15,547 bases of DNA from Thiopontia sp964415865 (GTDB lineage: Bacteria; Pseudomonadota; Gammaproteobacteria; GCF-002020875): assembly GCA_964415865.1 (NCBI GenBank), contig CAYQBY010000036.1, forward strand, positions 1-15,547. Reading direction: 5' to 3'. The notes under the pieces were generated by a model. The model was not told the origin of the DNA and searched no databases. It saw nothing but the letters and a program-made list of their open reading frames with translations. Shown piece by piece: positions 7,497 through 15,523 of the stretch (position 1 is its first letter; each line of letters starts with the position of its first letter). The translations under genes and the position numbers were made by a program.

Positions 7497-8243
7497 CTAT
7501 TTCTTAAACCCACGATGCAATGCCACAACACCGCCAGTCATATTGAAGTATTCAGTGCGATCAAATCCAGCATCATCCATCATCTCTCGCAACGAATCCT
7601 GATTCGGATGCATACGAATCGACTCGGCCAGATACTTGTAACTACTCTCATCATTGGCAACAACCTTGCCAATGAATGGAAGAATTTTAAATGAGTAGAA
7701 ATCGTAGACAGACTTTAATTTCTCATCTGTTGGCTTGGAGAATTCCAGCACCAGCAGTCGGCCACCAGGCTTCAATGCCCTGTATATAGAGCGCAGCGCC
7801 TTGTCCTTATCAGTAACATTACGCAGGCCAAAGGAGATAGTAATGCAATCAAAACTGTTCTCGGGAAATGGAATTTCCTCAGCATTAATCTGTACATACT
7901 CTACATTACCAAGAACACCTTCATTGATAAGGCGATCACGCCCCTTAGTCAACATACTGGCATTAATATCAGAGAGTACAACCCTCCCTGCTGGGCCAAC
8001 AATTTTCGAAAATTGCAAAGAGAGATCGCCAGTACCACCGGCCAGATCCAGAATCTCTTGACCCTCTTGAGCACCACTCATCTCAATAGTGAACTTCTTC
8101 CAGAGACGATGAACACCCATCGACATCAGGTCATTCATCAAATCATATTTATCAACAACCGAATCAAAAACACCACGAACCCGTTGTGCCTTTTCATTAA
8201 CAGCTACATCCTCATAACCAAAATGGGTGGTCTTTTCGTTCAT
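7497..8243 (-). CDS. ubiE: Ubiquinone/menaquinone C-methyltransferase UbiE
   Basis: SAM-dependent methyltransferase that C-methylates the demethoxy-quinol ring in ubiquinone synthesis (and demethylmenaquinone where present). The 248 residues match the family (251 in E. coli). Seen are the SAM-binding motif ILDLAGGTGDLS (64-75), the UbiE signature YDLMNDLMSMGVHRLWKKF (33-51), the ITISFGLRNV region and LLVLEFSKP. The frame stays open 73 codons further upstream, but that part overlaps the DUF971 gene. The ATG at 8243 has a good GGAG six bases upstream and begins where the family begins, so I chose it. Confidence 0.97.
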   Translation of the reverse strand: MNEKTTHFGYEDVAVNEKAQRVRGVFDSVVDKYDLMNDLMSMGVHRLWKKFTIEMSGAQEGQEILDLAGGTGDLSLQFSKIVGPAGRVVLSDINASMLTKGRDRLINEGVLGNVEYVQINAEEIPFPENSFDCITISFGLRNVTDKDKALRSIYRALKPGGRLLVLEFSKPTDEKLKSVYDFYSFKILPFIGKVVANDESSYKYLAESIRMHPNQDSLREMMDDAGFDRTEYFNMTGGVVALHRGFKK

Positions 8244-8249
8244 GACATT

Positions 8250-8253
8250 CTCC
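8250..8253 (-). promoter_or_regulatory. Shine-Dalgarno that fixes the ubiE start
   Basis: Reads GGAG on the minus strand, six bases before the ATG at 8243, in the 13-base gap after the DUF971 stop. It supports the short ubiE start over the open upstream extension. Confidence 0.6.
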
Positions 8254-8256
8254 AGA

Positions 8257-8646
8257 TCAGGTAGCCATCCGCTCTTCAGTTGTCTTGCGCTCAATTCCCT
8301 CTGCCTCAAGCCTGGCAAGATAGTCCTGCCAATACTCATCCATTTTCTCTCCCAACTGATATAACCAGTCCCATGAGTAGATGCCTGTATCATGACCATC
8401 ATCAAATTTGAGCGAAACCGCATAGTGGCCAACAGGATCAATCTTGTCGATGGCAACGTCAACCTTGCCTACCTGCAGGATCTCCTCACCAGGCGCATGA
8501 CCACGCACCTCTGCAGATGGGGAGTAGACACGCAGATACTCTGCTGTGTAGTCCCATGACTTGCCGTCCTCATAACTTAAGGTCAATACTCGAGATGCCT
8601 TGTCATAACGGATCTCCGTAGGTACTTGATGTGTCTGTTCGCCCAT
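8257..8646 (-). CDS. DUF971 domain protein
   Basis: Small protein, 129 aa, with the DUF971 fold that also forms the N-terminal domain of gamma-butyrobetaine hydroxylase-like proteins. Characteristic stretches are PTEIRYDK near the start, EYLRVYSPSAEVRGH, VGHYAVSLKFDDGHDTGIYSW and WLYQLGE. The function is unknown; the domain has been linked to iron-sulfur and dioxygenase proteins, and nothing here fixes its role. The frame is open to a TTG at 8724, but the ATG at 8646 fits the family N-terminus and has GGAG about 11 bases upstream. This start leaves an 81-base gap after hslU, in which I see no further gene. Confidence 0.88.
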   Translation of the reverse strand: MGEQTHQVPTEIRYDKASRVLTLSYEDGKSWDYTAEYLRVYSPSAEVRGHAPGEEILQVGKVDVAIDKIDPVGHYAVSLKFDDGHDTGIYSWDWLYQLGEKMDEYWQDYLARLEAEGIERKTTEERMAT

Positions 8647-8727
8647 ATCTATCTCATCTCCATTAACCGGATACTGTCCGATCGTTGTAAAACTCCTCTG
8701 TTCCTGACCAATCCATCCACACAATCG

Positions 8728-10062
8728 CTACAGTATATAACGACTCAGGTCCTCATCCGCTGCTAGCTCTGATAGATGTTCATCCACATAAGCTGCATCA
8801 ATCACAACAGCATCTCCTGAACGGTCTGATGCCTCAAATGAGATCTCCTCCAACAATCGCTCCATAACTGTATGGAGACGCCTTGCACCAATATTCTCTG
8901 TACGCTCATTTACCTGCCATGAAAACTCTGCAATTCTGTTGATACCATTCTTCTCAAAGCCCAGATCAATGCCGTCTGTTGCCATAAGGGCCGTATACTG
9001 CTCGGTCAATGATGCATCTGTCTCGGATAGTATGCATTCAAAGTCCTCCACGCTCAGGGCTGAGAGTTCAACACGAATCGGTAGACGTCCCTGAAGCTCA
9101 GGAATCAGATCGGATGGTTTTGATAGATGAAATGCTCCTGAGGCAATAAAGAGGATGTGGTCAGTCTTGATCATTCCATACTTTGTACTGACTGTGCTTC
9201 CTTCAACCAGTGGCAATAAGTCACGCTGCACCCCCTCTCGAGAGACCTCACCACCACTTTGACCTTCACTGCGCTTGGCCACCTTGTCAATCTCATCAAG
9301 AAAGACAATGCCATTCTGTTCAACACTATTGATTGCTCGTGCCTTAATCTCTTCCTCATCCACCATCTTGTGGGACTCTTCCTCAATCAACAACTTGAGA
9401 GCCTCAGCAACTCGCATTTTCTTGGCCTTGGGTGGCTTTCCTCCCATATTCTGAAACATGCCCTGAAGTTGCGAGGTCATATCCTCCATCCCTGGTGGCC
9501 CCATTATCTCCACCCCTACTGCAGGAGCAGCTACCTCTATCTCTATCTCTTTATCATCCAGATCACCCTCTCGAAGTTTCTTGCGAAATTTCTGGCGAGT
9601 TGGAGACTCATCCTGATCTTCTGCCAGCTCCGACCCTGTGCTCCTTACAGGTGGCAATAGTGCATCCAACACCCGATCCTCTGCAGCATCCTCTGCACGA
9701 GCTCGAACTGATTCAACCGCATCCTCACGCACCTTTTTTATGGAGATATCCGCAAGATCGCGTATGATCGACTCAACATCACGACCAACATACCCTACCT
9801 CAGTAAATTTTGTCGCCTCAATCTTGATAAACGGGGCATTGGCAAGGCGTGCCAGACGACGTGCAATCTCAGTTTTTCCAACACCTGTCGGACCGATCAT
9901 TAAAATATTTTTCGGGGTAATTTCGTAACGTAGCTCCTCACTTACCTGCATACGGCGCCAGCGATTACGCAGAGCAATTGCAACGGCACGCTTGGCACCA
10001 TCCTGCCCAATAATATGTTTATTCAGTTCGTGAACGATCTCTCTTGGAGTCAACTCATTCAT
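8728..10062 (-). CDS. hslU: ATP-dependent protease ATPase subunit HslU (ClpY)
   Basis: AAA+ unfoldase that forms a hexameric ring and feeds substrates into the HslV peptidase, in the cytoplasm. Its 444 residues equal the family length. Seen are Walker A GPTGVGKT (57-64), the pore loop GYVG (90-93), Walker B FLDEID (254-259), the arginine finger region ELQGRLPIR (322-330) and the C-terminal tail DLSRYIL. HslU inserts that tail into HslV to activate it. The intermediate I domain at about 110-235 is present, with a charged variable stretch. hslU begins five bases after hslV stops, in the usual hslV-hslU order. Confidence 0.98.
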   Translation of the reverse strand: MNELTPREIVHELNKHIIGQDGAKRAVAIALRNRWRRMQVSEELRYEITPKNILMIGPTGVGKTEIARRLARLANAPFIKIEATKFTEVGYVGRDVESIIRDLADISIKKVREDAVESVRARAEDAAEDRVLDALLPPVRSTGSELAEDQDESPTRQKFRKKLREGDLDDKEIEIEVAAPAVGVEIMGPPGMEDMTSQLQGMFQNMGGKPPKAKKMRVAEALKLLIEEESHKMVDEEEIKARAINSVEQNGIVFLDEIDKVAKRSEGQSGGEVSREGVQRDLLPLVEGSTVSTKYGMIKTDHILFIASGAFHLSKPSDLIPELQGRLPIRVELSALSVEDFECILSETDASLTEQYTALMATDGIDLGFEKNGINRIAEFSWQVNERTENIGARRLHTVMERLLEEISFEASDRSGDAVVIDAAYVDEHLSELAADEDLSRYIL

Positions 10063-10067
10063 CTCAA

Positions 10068-10613
10068 TTAATCCTTATCGCCCAACTCTTCCGTGACCAG
10101 GCTTCGGTTAGTAAATACACAGATATCAGCCGCAATAGCCATACTCTTTTCCACAATTTCTGGTGCGCTCATATCACTATTTTCCAACAACGCACGTGCG
10201 GCAGAGAGTGCGAAGTGTCCTCCTGACCCGATGGCAACCGCACCATGTTCAGGCTCAATAACATCACCATTACCCGTGATCACCAAGGTCTCATTTTCAT
10301 CAGCAACCAGAAGCAGAGCCTCCAGTTTGCGCAACATACGGTCAGTTCTCCAGTCCTTTGCCAGCTCCACTGCTGAACGAACCATGTGACCAGAATACTT
10401 CTCAAGCTTTCCCTCAAAACGCTCAATCAGGGTGAACGCATCAGCAGTGCCGCCAGCAAATCCAGCGATTACCTTGTCGTGGTAGAGCCTACGAATTTTA
10501 CGGGCATTGCCCTTCATCACCGTATTACCCATAGAGACCTGTCCATCACCGCCAATCACGACATGATTATCGCGACGTACGCATAGAATAGTTGTTCCGT
10601 GGTATTGCTCCAT
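10068..10613 (-). CDS. hslV: ATP-dependent protease proteolytic subunit HslV (ClpQ)
   Basis: Threonine peptidase of the bacterial proteasome-like HslUV complex, 181 aa. The sequence GTTILCVRRD shows the conserved catalytic threonine at T7, so a six-residue leader (MEQYHG) must be removed between G6 and T7 to expose it. Other family stretches are VVIGGDGQVSMGNTVMKG, VIAGFAGGTADAFTL, ELAKDWRTDRMLRKLEA and AIGSGGHFA. GGAAA-like purines (CTGGAAACG) precede the ATG. A 74-base spacer separates it from xerC upstream, the second-longest gap in the array, so a separate promoter is possible. Confidence 0.98.
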   Translation of the reverse strand: MEQYHGTTILCVRRDNHVVIGGDGQVSMGNTVMKGNARKIRRLYHDKVIAGFAGGTADAFTLIERFEGKLEKYSGHMVRSAVELAKDWRTDRMLRKLEALLLVADENETLVITGNGDVIEPEHGAVAIGSGGHFALSAARALLENSDMSAPEIVEKSMAIAADICVFTNRSLVTEELGDKD

Positions 10614-10687
10614 GATCGTTTCCAGAATTTTTTCAAAAAAGGAGTTGGATTCTACCGCAAACCAGCATCATCGGCATATTTGATGGC

Positions 10688-11635
10688 TTACTGATCCTTT
10701 TGTTCAGATGGGTTAAATCTACCGTCCCTGCTTTTCTTTTTTGCTCTGGGGTGTGCCTGATCATAAACCTCTGCCAGATGCTGGAAATCAAGATGGGTAT
10801 AGATTTGTGTAGTACTGATATTCTCATGCCCCAGCATCTCCTGAACGGCGCGCAGATTCCCGCTCGACTCCAGCAGATGGCTGGCAAACGAGTGGCGCAG
10901 CATATGAGGATGAACCCGACGATCCATTCCCCGTTGACGGGCCAATTTCTCTAGCCGTTGCTGAATTGTTCGTACTGCAATACGCTGGCTTCGTTGACTT
11001 ACAAATAGTGCGTGCTCCCCTTCTGCAGCCATCTGTTGGCGCACATCTAGCCACTGCTTAACAGCCTGTCGAGCTTTTTCTCCAACAGGCAAGACCCTCT
11101 CCTTACTACCTTTTCCCAGCACACGGATAGTAGAGTCAGCAAAATTAATATCCCGGCAGTCCACACCTGCCAGCTCCGAAAGACGAAGACCAGAGGAGTA
11201 GATCAGCTCAAACATGGCGTGATCACGAACCGATAACGGATCATCATCACTCGAGAACAACAGACTATCCACCTGATCCACATCCAGTGTTGTTGGAAGA
11301 GGGCGATCACCTTTGGGCGCTGAAACCCCAGTCACTGGATTGTAGTCAATCCCCTGTTCACGCAACAGATAGTGATAAAACGTTCTGATTGCAGAGAGGT
11401 TACGTTGAATAGTGCGGCTGGCAGCCCCCTTGCGGTGACGCTGTGCGACAAAATCTCTCAGATGGTGCGTCGTTAACTCAAGAAAATTATCCCCGTGACC
11501 CTCGAGGTGATCACGAAAATACAACAAATCTCTTTCATAGGCCTTCAGGCTATTTGGAGAAAGTCTACGCTCGTTCTGAAGGTGCTTCAGAAAGCGGTCG
11601 ATCCAGCTCTTCAGATCGTTATTGTTGCTCACCAT
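10688..11635 (-). CDS. xerC: Tyrosine recombinase XerC
   Basis: Acts with XerD at the dif site to resolve chromosome dimers at cell division. With the ATG at 11635 the protein has 315 residues. Catalytic residues are R151 (SSGLRLSEL), K175 (GKGSKER), H244 and R247 (HPHMLRHSF), H270 (MLGHENIS) and Y279. Residues 7-100 are the SAM-like core-binding domain. The frame is open 30 codons further upstream, but that part lies inside the DUF484 gene and lacks family similarity. The chosen start overlaps the DUF484 end by 17 bases. The tail after about residue 298 is lysine-rich and slightly longer than in E. coli XerC. The dapF-DUF484-xerC order is the classic gammaproteobacterial one. Confidence 0.96.
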   Translation of the reverse strand: MVSNNNDLKSWIDRFLKHLQNERRLSPNSLKAYERDLLYFRDHLEGHGDNFLELTTHHLRDFVAQRHRKGAASRTIQRNLSAIRTFYHYLLREQGIDYNPVTGVSAPKGDRPLPTTLDVDQVDSLLFSSDDDPLSVRDHAMFELIYSSGLRLSELAGVDCRDINFADSTIRVLGKGSKERVLPVGEKARQAVKQWLDVRQQMAAEGEHALFVSQRSQRIAVRTIQQRLEKLARQRGMDRRVHPHMLRHSFASHLLESSGNLRAVQEMLGHENISTTQIYTHLDFQHLAEVYDQAHPRAKKKSRDGRFNPSEQKDQ

Positions 11636-12290
11636 CACAGTGGCGCAGTGCCGTACTGACCAATGCAGATAGTTGCACCAGAAAATGAGTCCCCATCTTT
11701 TCGTGATAATACTGTGAGTCTGCACTTCCTAGTGCTATCAACCCCTGGCCACCAAACTCTCCTAGCGGAAGCAGTGCAACTGATGCGCCATGCTCCAGAT
11801 CATCGCCAAAAATACTCCCACGCTGCTCCTCTTCAAGTTGACCACAGAAAGGCACGCTATCCTGAAGCAGCGCTTCAAACAATTTATGTGTCTTCTCATT
11901 TTCTGCATGTGGCAACAGAATTACCACCTGCTCAATACCAAAATGGTCCCGCAGAGACTCATAAAGTGAGGCTACAACTCCATCGCGATTCTCACAATTC
12001 ATCAGCTCAAGGGTGAGACGATGCATATTCTCGCTAAGAGCATCATTCTCACGCGCCACATGAAGCAGGGTATGAATCTCATTTTTGAGACGGCTATTAT
12101 CTGCTCTTAACTGTCCAACCTGGCGCTCGATCAGAGATACCGCAGCACCACTTTGATGGGGCACCTCCAGATCATTCAACAACTCCGGGTAGGTGACAAA
12201 AAAGTCGTTATGTTTTGTCAGATATGCGGCGACATCATCGCTGTCAATATCATGAATCTCTTCATGGTTAACTGGTTCCTGTTGACTCAT
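11619..12290 (-). CDS. DUF484 family protein (YigA-like)
   Basis: Protein of 223 aa with the family's N-terminal signature (VAAYLTKHNDFFVTYPELL at 20-38, then a VSLIERQVGQLR helix) leading into a coiled-coil-like stretch. From about residue 95 a GAF-like domain follows. The molecular role is unknown; the family sits almost always between dapF and xerC. The ATG overlaps the dapF stop in an ATGA, so it is probably translated by coupling. Its end overlaps the xerC start. Confidence 0.9.
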   Translation of the reverse strand: MSQQEPVNHEEIHDIDSDDVAAYLTKHNDFFVTYPELLNDLEVPHQSGAAVSLIERQVGQLRADNSRLKNEIHTLLHVARENDALSENMHRLTLELMNCENRDGVVASLYESLRDHFGIEQVVILLPHAENEKTHKLFEALLQDSVPFCGQLEEEQRGSIFGDDLEHGASVALLPLGEFGGQGLIALGSADSQYYHEKMGTHFLVQLSALVSTALRHCDGEQQ

Positions 12291-13117
12291 AACTCTATTA
12301 CACCCTCAAATACTGTTTCTGCCGGACCAGTCATCATTACTGGCGCATCTCCTCCCAACCATCTGATGGAGAGCTCTCCACCCGTCAACCTGGCCTTAAC
12401 CTCGCTACCAAGTTTCCCCTGCACGATACCAGCCACGACTGCTGCACATGCGCCTGTACCACAGGCCAGGGTCTCACCAGTGCCTCGCTCGTAAACCCTT
12501 AATTTAATCTCTGCGGAGCTGACTATCTGCATAAAGCCAACGTTCACCCGCTGTGGAAAACGCTCATGTGATTCCAAAAGCGGTCCCAATCTATCGACTG
12601 TTGCATCATCCAGCTCATCAACAACAAGCACTACATGCGGGTTACCCATGGATACTGCTCCAACCTGCAGCTTCTCTCCATCAACATCAATCTCATAAAT
12701 ATCAGCCTGCTCGTCAGCAACAAATGGGATTCTTGAAGGCTCCAGAATCGGGGAGCCCATATCAACGGTTACCCATCCATTATCCTGTAGTTGCAGGGTA
12801 ATGATGCCACTGGCAGTCTCCACCACAATCTCATTTTTACTGCTCAAGCCCTGATCATGAACAAAGCGGGCAAAGCACCGTGCACCATTGCCACACTGCT
12901 CTACCTCACCACCATCCGCATTCCAGATGCGGTAACGAAAATCCGTGCCCTCACGCTGTGCCGGCTCAACCAACAGCAGCTGGTCACACCCAACTCCGAA
13001 ATTACGATCTGCCAGAAAACGAACCTGCTCTGGGGTTGGCTCAAAAGGCTCACTGACTGCATCGATTACAACAAAATCATTGCCTAAACCGTGCATCTTG
13101 GTGAAACGTAATCTCAT
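12287..13117 (-). CDS. dapF: Diaminopimelate epimerase DapF
   Basis: PLP-independent epimerase converting LL- to meso-diaminopimelate, the precursor of lysine and of peptidoglycan cross-links. The 276 residues match the family. The two catalytic cysteines are C75 (EQCGNGARCF) and C218 (TLACGTGAC), each in its conserved loop, and the N-terminus MRLRFTKMHGLGNDF is typical. A good AGGAG Shine-Dalgarno at 13123-13127 precedes the ATG by five bases. It directly follows lysA (12 bases), placing the last two pathway steps together, although in reverse order of the reactions. Confidence 0.98.
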   Translation of the reverse strand: MRLRFTKMHGLGNDFVVIDAVSEPFEPTPEQVRFLADRNFGVGCDQLLLVEPAQREGTDFRYRIWNADGGEVEQCGNGARCFARFVHDQGLSSKNEIVVETASGIITLQLQDNGWVTVDMGSPILEPSRIPFVADEQADIYEIDVDGEKLQVGAVSMGNPHVVLVVDELDDATVDRLGPLLESHERFPQRVNVGFMQIVSSAEIKLRVYERGTGETLACGTGACAAVVAGIVQGKLGSEVKARLTGGELSIRWLGGDAPVMMTGPAETVFEGVIEL

Positions 13118-13129
13118 CTTAACTCCTGC

Positions 13130-14386
13130 CTAAAAACTATCCGGAATGTGCTCACCCGCATATAGTGATGCAATGGTTTCTCGATCTCGAACTACCGTTG
13201 CCTTACCTCCAGACACCATAATCTCTGCAGCACGTGGGCGAGAGTTGTAGGTTGAGCTCATAACAAAACCATAAGCACCAGACGACATCACCGCAAGCAG
13301 ATCACCTGATTCCACATTCAGTTCACGATCCTTCCCCAGAAAATCTCCAGTCTCACAGATAGGACCCACAACATCATAGTTACTCTTATCACCAGAGGTA
13401 CGTTCCTCAACTGGAACAATATTCTGCCACGCACTATAGAGGGCTGGACGGATAAGGTCGTTCATTGCCCCATCCACAATACAGAAATTCTTCTCCTCAC
13501 CCTCTTTTATAAACTCCACTCTGGTCAGCATTACTCCGCCATTGCCAACCATGGCACGTCCAGGCTCCATGATAATCTCAAGCCCTCTACCATCCAGTTT
13601 TGTTGTCACTGCTTTCACATAGGACTCTGGAGATGGTGGATTATCATTGTTGTAATCAATTCCAAGCCCGCCACCTACATCAATATGGTGCAAGTTGATA
13701 CCATCTTCACCAAGCTGATCTACTAGCAGCAACACTCGATCAAGCGCATCCTCAAATGGGGAGAGCTCCGTTAACTGTGAACCTATATGACAATCAACCC
13801 CTATAATCTCAAGATTAGCCATCGTGGCGGCGTGCCTATAGACATCTCGCGCTCGATCAATAGTGACCCCAAACTTGTTGGAGCGTAGCCCGGTAGAGAT
13901 ATAAGGATGAGTGCCGGCATCCACATCTGGGTTGACTCGCAGCGATATTGGAGCGCGTAGTCCCATGTCACCAGCCACCTTATTAACCCGTTCCAGCTCT
14001 GCTTCAGACTCAATATTAAAGCAGCGTATACCCACCTCAAGCGCTCGCCTGATCTCACTCTTACGCTTGCCAACACCAGAGAAGACAACTTTTCCAGCAT
14101 CCCCTCCAGCCTTTAATACACGCTCCAACTCTCCAACCGAGACAATATCAAAACCTGCGCCCACACTTGCAAGCAATGCCAAAACAGCAAGATTAGAGTT
14201 TGCCTTGACCGCAAAACAGATCAGATGCGATTCACCATTAAAGCCCTGCTCAAATGCCTGCCACTGAGCACGAATTGCACTCTCAGAATATATAAATAAC
14301 GGGGTGCCATAATCTTCTGCGAGATTCCTCATGGGAATTGACTCCGCATAGAGAGCGCCCTCCCGTCTTTCAAAAAATGAGTTCAT
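13130..14386 (-). CDS. lysA: Diaminopimelate decarboxylase LysA
   Basis: PLP-dependent fold-III decarboxylase turning meso-diaminopimelate into lysine, 418 aa. The cofactor lysine is K61 (CFAVKANSN). HIGSQ follows the barrel, DVGGGLGID binds the cofactor phosphate, EPGRAMVGNGG is conserved, and GPICETGDFLG carries the active-site cysteine contributed to the partner subunit. The start MNSFFERREGALYAE fits relatives, although the ribosome site is weak (AAAAG). It follows the lipoprotein gene by seven bases. No lysine riboswitch or leader is visible; there is no room for one directly upstream. Confidence 0.97.
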   Translation of the reverse strand: MNSFFERREGALYAESIPMRNLAEDYGTPLFIYSESAIRAQWQAFEQGFNGESHLICFAVKANSNLAVLALLASVGAGFDIVSVGELERVLKAGGDAGKVVFSGVGKRKSEIRRALEVGIRCFNIESEAELERVNKVAGDMGLRAPISLRVNPDVDAGTHPYISTGLRSNKFGVTIDRARDVYRHAATMANLEIIGVDCHIGSQLTELSPFEDALDRVLLLVDQLGEDGINLHHIDVGGGLGIDYNNDNPPSPESYVKAVTTKLDGRGLEIIMEPGRAMVGNGGVMLTRVEFIKEGEEKNFCIVDGAMNDLIRPALYSAWQNIVPVEERTSGDKSNYDVVGPICETGDFLGKDRELNVESGDLLAVMSSGAYGFVMSSTYNSRPRAAEIMVSGGKATVVRDRETIASLYAGEHIPDSF

Positions 14387-14393
14387 CTTTTTA

Positions 14394-14753
14394 CTATTGA
14401 GCGCGATGCTGTTCCAGAATTAGTGTTCCAAGACGGTAACGAATTTTGTTGATCTCTTTGAGTGTCTCATCTGCAGATTCAACATTCTGGCTCTCTCGCA
14501 GGGTACTCTCCTCCTGCTCCAAGCTGCCAAGCTTGATGCGCAACTCTGTCATCTCCTTATGACGCTGGCGCAGACGTGTAGCCTCGTCACGTAACTGCAC
14601 TGCCTTTGCCGATGATGCCTTGGTAGACTGCTGTTCCAACTTCTCTGCACGTAGATCATCCGGCAGATACAGATCACCCGCCTGCCCACATGCAGAAAGC
14701 ATGGCTACCGTCAAAATCGGTAACAGTGTCATAGATAACTTTTTCATATTCAT
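14394..14753 (-). CDS. lptM: LptM-like (YifL family) small lipoprotein
   Basis: Predicted outer-membrane lipoprotein related to LptM, which in E. coli helps mature the LptD/E lipopolysaccharide translocon. A basic, hydrophobic signal (MKKLSMTLLPILTVAM) ends in the lipobox LSAC, followed by GQAGDLYLPDD, the short conserved block of the family. Three Met codons are possible (14774, 14753, 14747). I list the middle one, giving 119 aa with lipidated C22, but 14747 is as good and none has a clear Shine-Dalgarno. The mature part is about twice the usual length: residues 35-119 are highly charged and probably a long helix or coiled coil. It heads the minus-strand array, as it does next to lysA/dapF in many relatives. 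Confidence 0.8.
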   Translation of the reverse strand: MNMKKLSMTLLPILTVAMLSACGQAGDLYLPDDLRAEKLEQQSTKASSAKAVQLRDEATRLRQRHKEMTELRIKLGSLEQEESTLRESQNVESADETLKEINKIRYRLGTLILEQHRAQ

Positions 14754-14768
14754 GAGGATAAGTATAAA
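14741..14768. promoter_or_regulatory. Candidate divergent promoter between lptM and the esterase gene
   Basis: On the plus strand TTTTCA (14741-14746) and TATAAA (14763-14768) are spaced 16 bases and could drive the esterase gene. On the minus strand TATACT (14766-14761) is a good -10 match without a convincing -35 and could drive the eleven-gene array. Both would give very short or no 5' leaders, so true start sites may lie inside the neighbouring genes. This is weak sequence evidence only. Confidence 0.25.
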
Positions 14769-14779
14769 CTTCATAACCC

Positions 14780-15439
14780 ATGGAAACCATCTCTCATATC
14801 ACTATTGAACCCTCTTCAAAGGCCTCCTCAACCGTTATATGGCTACATGGACTCGGGGCAGATGGTCATGATTTTGAGGGTATTCTTCCCATGCTTGAGC
14901 TACCGGCAGATCATACTATCCGCTTTATCTTTCCACATGCACCAGAGCGGCCCATCAGTGTTAATGACGGGATGGTGATGCGTGGCTGGTATGACATAAC
15001 AAGCTTCGATTTTGGTAAACGTGGAGATATTGATGGCATAGAATCCTCTGTTAAATCAATCGGTCAGTTGATTGATAAGGAGATTGAAAGCGGAATAGTC
15101 TCCAGCAACATTCTATTAGCCGGATTCTCACAGGGCGGTGTTATTGCACTCCATACAGCACTGCGTTATCCACAACAACTTACCGGAGTAGTAGCCCTCT
15201 CAACCTACCTGCCATATTCTGAAAAAATCCCAGTCGCTGATCACAACCCCTCTACTATCTTCTGTGCACATGGAACTAATGATCCCATCGTCCCTTACTC
15301 TGCTGGAGAAGAGGCAAAAACAGTTCTGGATGAAAAAGGATATAGAACAAAATGGCATCAATACCATATGGAACATGCTGTCTGCACCGAGGAGATTGAT
15401 GAGATCAGCAGCTTTATTCAAGAGTACATGGGGCACTAA
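14780..15439 (+). CDS. Alpha/beta hydrolase, phospholipase/carboxylesterase family
   Basis: Cytoplasmic serine esterase of 219 aa, similar to bacterial carboxylesterases of the EstB and acyl-protein-thioesterase group. The oxyanion-side motif WLHGLGADGHDF is at 21-32. The nucleophile S117 lies in GFSQGG, with the acid D168 (HGTNDPIVP) and base H199 (YHMEHAVC) completing the triad. FPHAPERPISVNDG and MRGWYDI are family hallmarks. There is no signal peptide. The natural substrate cannot be told. It is transcribed away from lptM, has no clear Shine-Dalgarno, and is followed by a strong terminator, so it is probably monocistronic. Confidence 0.94.
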   Translation: METISHITIEPSSKASSTVIWLHGLGADGHDFEGILPMLELPADHTIRFIFPHAPERPISVNDGMVMRGWYDITSFDFGKRGDIDGIESSVKSIGQLIDKEIESGIVSSNILLAGFSQGGVIALHTALRYPQQLTGVVALSTYLPYSEKIPVADHNPSTIFCAHGTNDPIVPYSAGEEAKTVLDEKGYRTKWHQYHMEHAVCTEEIDEISSFIQEYMGH

Positions 15440-15482
15440 TTAGACAGGCACTGGAAGTGTAGACAAAAATGTAGGCAAAAAG

Positions 15483-15516
15483 AAAAAGGGTTGCCTCAAA
15501 CAAGACAACCCTTTTT
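15483..15516 (+). terminator. Rho-independent terminator after the esterase gene
   Basis: AAAAAGGGTTG (15483-15493) pairs perfectly with CAACCCTTTTT (15506-15516): an 11-bp stem with a 12-base loop, ending in a T run. The A run on the left arm makes it potentially active in both directions. It starts 44 bases after the esterase stop. Confidence 0.85.
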
Positions 15517-15523
15517 GAATTTT

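Noticed and set aside
8244..8462. 73-codon upstream extension of ubiE
   Set aside because: It overlaps the DUF971 gene on the same strand in another frame and lacks family similarity; a good Shine-Dalgarno supports 8243.
9259..9767. Plus-strand open frames opposite hslU (up to 133 codons)
   Set aside because: Shadows of the hslU coding frame, with biased composition and no recognisable features.
10614..10687. T-rich/A-rich stretch between xerC and hslV considered as a terminator
   Set aside because: TTTTTTGAAAAAA cannot form a stable stem with a usable loop and has no GC-rich base.
10706..10714. Heat-shock sigma-32 -10-like AACCCATCT upstream of hslV on the minus strand
   Set aside because: No CTTGAAA-like -35 at the right distance, and it lies inside the end of xerC, so support is too weak.
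11636..11725. 30-codon upstream extension of xerC
   Set aside because: It lies within the DUF484 gene and the extra residues do not look like XerC.
15483..15516. Hairpin considered as an attC site because of GTTGCCT
   Set aside because: GTTGCCT does not fit GTTRRRY and there is no RYYYAAC partner; stem plus T run is a terminator.
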